Below, in pieces: positions 60,149 to 64,000 of a DNA stretch of 64,000 nt (positions are counted from its first letter, which is position 1; each line of letters starts with the position of its first letter). Made by a program: the position numbers and the translations under genes. The stretch comes from Caprella mutica (taxonomy: Eukaryota; Arthropoda; Malacostraca; Amphipoda; Caprellidae): positions 1-64,000 of the forward strand of contig CANNZV010000258.1 of assembly GCA_947561585.1 (NCBI GenBank), read 5' to 3'. The notes under the pieces were generated by a model, which was given only the letters and a program-made list of their open reading frames with translations, had not been told where the DNA came from and ran no database searches.

Positions 60149-63100
60149 TATATTAGTTAGAATTAGAAGCGACGGCTTTCAAATACCAATCATATTTATA
60201 TTTTACATGACCATAAAAAGTTTGTTAATGTCAGTTCAATGATTATAAAAATACCTAAAAACTAACACTTTCACTGCAACTCGAGATAAGACTGTAATGC
60301 CAAACCAGCATCCTTGTTTTATTTGAATACATGAACAGTTGTTTTATATGTTTTTTAACATATTTTTCTGATATTTCTAGTCATAAATATATAATATATT
60401 TTTACAAATTATATATTGCAATTTTTATTCCTTACTTTTCCAACACTAGTCTCCTAAAGTATTCAATATATGTTGGAGAAAATTTAATTTAAAAAAATTA
60501 CAAAAAAGTGGCATCGAGATCACTGGTGTGGTATATGATGCCGGTTGGGCAACATAGCTCTGTACCACATGTGGCGCACGTTGTGGTGAAAGTGCTAATC
60601 AGTGATATATGTGTTTATTTACGATTATTAAGAAAATAAAGTTTGTACAATGTATATTAGTTATATAATAACATTATATTTTTTCTTACCCGAGGAAGCG
60701 TGAATTTGAAAGAACTGTAATGAGAGTAATGATAAATTATTTTCTGTCAATTAATTACAACGGATATTATATTCCTAAGTATACAAATCTTTTTAAGCAA
60801 AATTCTAGTTTGGAAAGCAACTCAGCATTAATAATAAAGTTACCCAAGACTTCAATTTAAATATATTAGGTGCCATATGGGTCTTTCAGAGAAGAATAAA
60901 TTGTCAATGTAACAAATAATGCATGTACTTAAAATAGAAATACCTTGAGTTGGTGAAGATGCTCCATGTTGTGAGAGATTTCTAAACTAATCTCAAAAAG
61001 TCTGTCAAACAAATTCCCTTTTATAGGATTAAAAAGATAACATTGTGCTTTTATTTCCATTTATCCACAGAATTTGAATGGAGCCTCAATAACAAACTGG
61101 GTGGTCTAAAGAGACTCTAAACATCAAAATATAATAGTAAATTCAATTACTTTATAAGCAATCTCCCTAATTTATGTTTCATTCATTTAGATAAAGACAT
61201 TAGTTAATTGATTAGCTTAACAAGTAATGATGCAATGCTGATTCATAGATTTAACCATCGCATAATATTCACAATTCAGGACCCTTAGCTCCATGGATGC
61301 AGTCTCCACAACTGGTTCATCAAATGGAAACAACTCTTTCTTAATTTTTCGTTAGAGGGTCAGGAGGGTCTCTTTATTTATGGCAAATCGTGTCTTCCTC
61401 TGAGATGTTATTGCTTCTGTTAATTTAAAGGTGAGAAGAGCAGTCATTCTATTCCTTGCGCTTCATTTTAAAGACATCCGAGAAGTGAATTCATTCTGCA
61501 TGTTATTGGGGGAGTTCAATTTGTAATATTAGGTAATCACCTCAAAACATTTATTGCACCCTAACTTTTTACTCTTTCTGAAGACCTAATGAACCTAACA
61601 AGAAGATAGCAGCACTGATAAAATATCCAATAGAAATGAAGCACTTTCGCATACTTTTAACTTTGATGAAGTGTGTGGAATAATTAGTAAAAGACAATCT
61701 AAAACACATGTGAAGAGTGTTACACTCACATGTATTATAACTCTAAATGAGATACAGGGAGCTGATGGGGCAAATGTAGTCACCCTTTTTTGGAATCAGT
61801 ACCGTTTACTGTCGTATCATTGTATAACAAAGCAAACATATTTTAATATAAGCCCTTGAATGAAAGGAAAATTTAGTCAACCCCACTTTGTACCATCTTA
61901 CATATATGTATGTACATATGTCATGGAATAATAATGATAAATAAAAAAATTGAACTTTGATGAGTTTGGTTATTAGTATCTGAAAATTCTAAAGCATTGT
62001 CGTGGTTAGTGTATTAACTTTTTGTGTTACCAGATATGACGATTTCAATTCCTGATGAAGCAATAGATTTTTCTTGTTTGTAATATGATATTACTAGAAG
62101 TTCAGGTCTTTCATTACTTTGATGTTTTAATAAATTATTTGATTCAACATAGATCAATATGGAGATTATTTGCAGTAAGGATGCATCAACTATATTTTTA
62201 GCTTGAAATATGTAAATTGTTTCTTACACCTAAGGTACTAAATGTACCATCCAATTTATTACACAGATATGAATATAACGGGAAACAGAATGTATTCCCT
62301 ACCCTACTTTTCTCTGCCGGATCGTTTCAAAATTTATAAAACTTCAGGAAACATTTCAATATTGATTTTTTTTTATATAATTTTCGGAAAAAAATCATTT
62401 TGACATAAATATATGTTGCCGTGAATTTGTATGCAGAAGTCTGCCTTCTCAAATAAAAGAATTTTTTTTAGATTTTTCTTTAAATAACATTGTTGCATGT
62501 GAATAGGTCGCTAGTTGACTGGAAATAGTTTTCAATGGAGATTTTTATAGAAAATGTGCAACATTAATTTAAATCGTCCTCAAACCTGACTACTTGAAAA
62601 GTCTTGATTTAAGGATCTCTACACTCAAACTTATGTAGGTATTTTCATAATAATAGTAAAACCATTGAAAGTTCCTGAAGGTATAAATATTAAATATACA
62701 AAATAGAAAAAAGGACACTATAAAAAAAGGCCAATATTAAATGTAATAAAACTCTAAAATTGGAATATTTATTTTGTAGTATATTATACGTCAAATTAAT
62801 ATAATACAATTATTTAATTAATAATAAATTGTTGGAAAAACAAAGATCTAAACGACTAATAATATGTCGATTGCCTTATTTTATATTAATAGATGGAAAA
62901 TAACATAATGAATTCATGGTATGTATATTTTATAACTATAAAGCTGGAATAAACTGAATTAATTGCATCTGCTTAGACTAAATTGCGACTTTTGTCAATC
63001 CCTTATTATTGTCTCAATGTTTGTATTTTTGGCATATATTATTTTATGCGAATTTACGGAGGTACAGTCTTAAAATCAAACGACCAATACAGACACATAC

Positions 63101-63164
63101 GGAAATCAAAACTAAATATAAGACTATATTACTGTGTAAGTTTGTTTATAAAATGTGTAATATA
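60149..63164. other. Unique AT-rich DNA without recognisable genes
   Basis: No ORF above about 65 codons with domain character and no repeat of note. A short ACATATATGTATGTACATAT palindromic stretch lies at about 61899-61918. Confidence 0.5.
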
Positions 63165-63830
63165 CAGGGTGTCCGACACTTTTGTTGCCAAATTTTAACA
63201 TGAGTATGCATTCGTAAAGATAAACCCTTTTTATTCTATGAGGGTATGGTCTAAAATGCTTGGTTAAAGAATTACAAGGTTAGGAAAGTAGTATCTGTAC
63301 CATTTATTATTATTAGTTAACACTATTTTTTTAATGTTGCGATAAGAAACAAAACATTTTTAGCAGTAATTATTAGGAGCACAAGAAACATAATCTCAAA
63401 TTAGGTTACATGTTTACAGAGTATGTTCAATTTGCCGCCCATTTGCTGCGATGCAAGCGTTCAAGCGTTTTTTCCCGCAAGGATTCGTGAAACTCCTAGT
63501 GTCTTTGCTCGCGTCCGCCAATCAGTGGACAAACGTTTTAACGGCTGCATCGCAACAAATGGCAGTTTGAACACATATTGCAAACATGTAACCTAATTTA
63601 AGATTAAGTTTCTTGTGCTCCTAATAATTACTGTTGAAAATGTTTTGTTTCTTATCGCAACATTAGAATATTGTCGTTAACTAATAATAATAAATGGTAC
63701 AGATACTACTCTCCTAACCTTGTAACTCTTTAATTTAGCATTTTAGACCATACCTTCATAGAATAAAGAGTGTTTATTTCGAAATGCAACCTTATGTTAA
63801 AGTTTGGCAACAAAAGTGTCGGACACCCAG
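63165..63830. mobile_element. Near-palindromic mariner-derived element
   Basis: The ends CAGGGTGTCCGACACTTTTG (left) and CTGGGTGTCCGACACTTTTG (right, minus strand) start two inverted arms of about 300 bp each. The arms match through AGTAGTATCTGTACCATTTA and GAAACAAAACATTTT into a loop at about 63470-63525. TA precedes the left end (63163-63164); the right flank is TT. Both arms end internally in remnants of the same transposase C terminus, so the element looks like two inverted 3' ends. Confidence 0.8.
63414..63467 (-). pseudogene. Mariner-family transposase C-terminal remnant
   Basis: The minus strand of the left arm reads about 17 codons (R-L-N-A-C-I-A-A-N-G-x-x-I-E-H) ending in TAA at 63414-63416. 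An A-N-G-G-x-F/I-E-H tail near the stop is common in mariner/IS630-group transposases. The right arm carries the inverted counterpart around 63539-63580. Too short for certainty. Confidence 0.45.
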
Positions 63831-64000
63831 TTTATATACAATTATACAATAAATATACATACTCAAAATTTCAATCATAATAAAAACCACTTCCACATGT
63901 ATTTACGTTTAAGACAGAAGTGAATAATTATTCTGTAGATAATCAGGTCATGTCACAGTGATTTGAGAATGATTAGAACTGATTAATCATAAATTTGCAT
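63831..64000. other. Unique DNA at the window end
   Basis: AT-rich, no feature seen in 170 bp. Confidence 0.5.

Overview
The window is AT-rich eukaryotic DNA, most likely from an insect or another arthropod. Every recognisable protein fragment belongs to a transposable element of a type common there: a Ty3/Gypsy element with a CHCC Gag motif, a BEL/Pao-type Gag, a CR1/Jockey-like LINE, and Tc1/mariner transposases. I see no convincing host gene, rRNA or ordinary tRNA gene. It reads as a heterochromatic, satellite- and transposon-rich region. Boundaries were read by eye and may be off by a few bases.

Layout. Bases 1-20271 are one tandem array of a 32-bp satellite with higher-order structure. 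An anchor variant recurs 12 times, and a stretch of about 6.5 kb (447-6950) reappears about 10.7 kb downstream (11145-17648), differing partly by 64-bp (two-monomer) indels. The array is interrupted at 20272-26452 by an element whose inverted arms are made of 14-16 bp tandem units. Inside it sits a nearly complete Ty3/Gypsy retrotransposon on the minus strand (20935-26318), with LTRs about 99% identical, gag and pol, and one in-frame stop in reverse transcriptase. Beyond it the satellite resumes (26453-27194) as a visibly different subfamily.

Bases 27195-33142 hold unique AT-rich DNA and two non-coding inverted-repeat elements: 29557-31123, with 11-bp termini, a 51-bp minisatellite and a tRNA-like segment, and 31401-32648, with arms of a 15-bp unit. 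Bases 33147-43009 contain a tandem duplication of about 3.8 kb that carries a decayed Gag-only BEL/Pao-like unit on the minus strand. Each copy is itself interrupted by a G-rich inverted-repeat element. The second copy continues into the N-terminal coiled-coil part of Gag and an upstream degenerate minisatellite.

Bases 43010-49218 are mostly unique, with small tandem repeats and another inverted-repeat element (48224-49124). Bases 49219-53688 are a three-deep nest: a Tc1-like element, cut by a GC-rich-ended TIR element, cut in turn by a second Tc1-like element. A decayed LINE (53709 to about 57650, minus strand) follows, then AT-rich DNA with two mariner-like MITEs (59970-60148 and a near-palindrome at 63165-63830).

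The most interesting pattern is the repeated occurrence of non-coding elements with one architecture, inverted arms built from short tandem units of about 14-16 bp with an A-tract and a G/C core, but different sequences: 20272-26452, 31401-32648, 33957-34708 with its duplicate at 37769-38538, and 48224-49124. The elements at 29557-31123 and 50426-53263 are looser relatives. No transposase for them is visible here.
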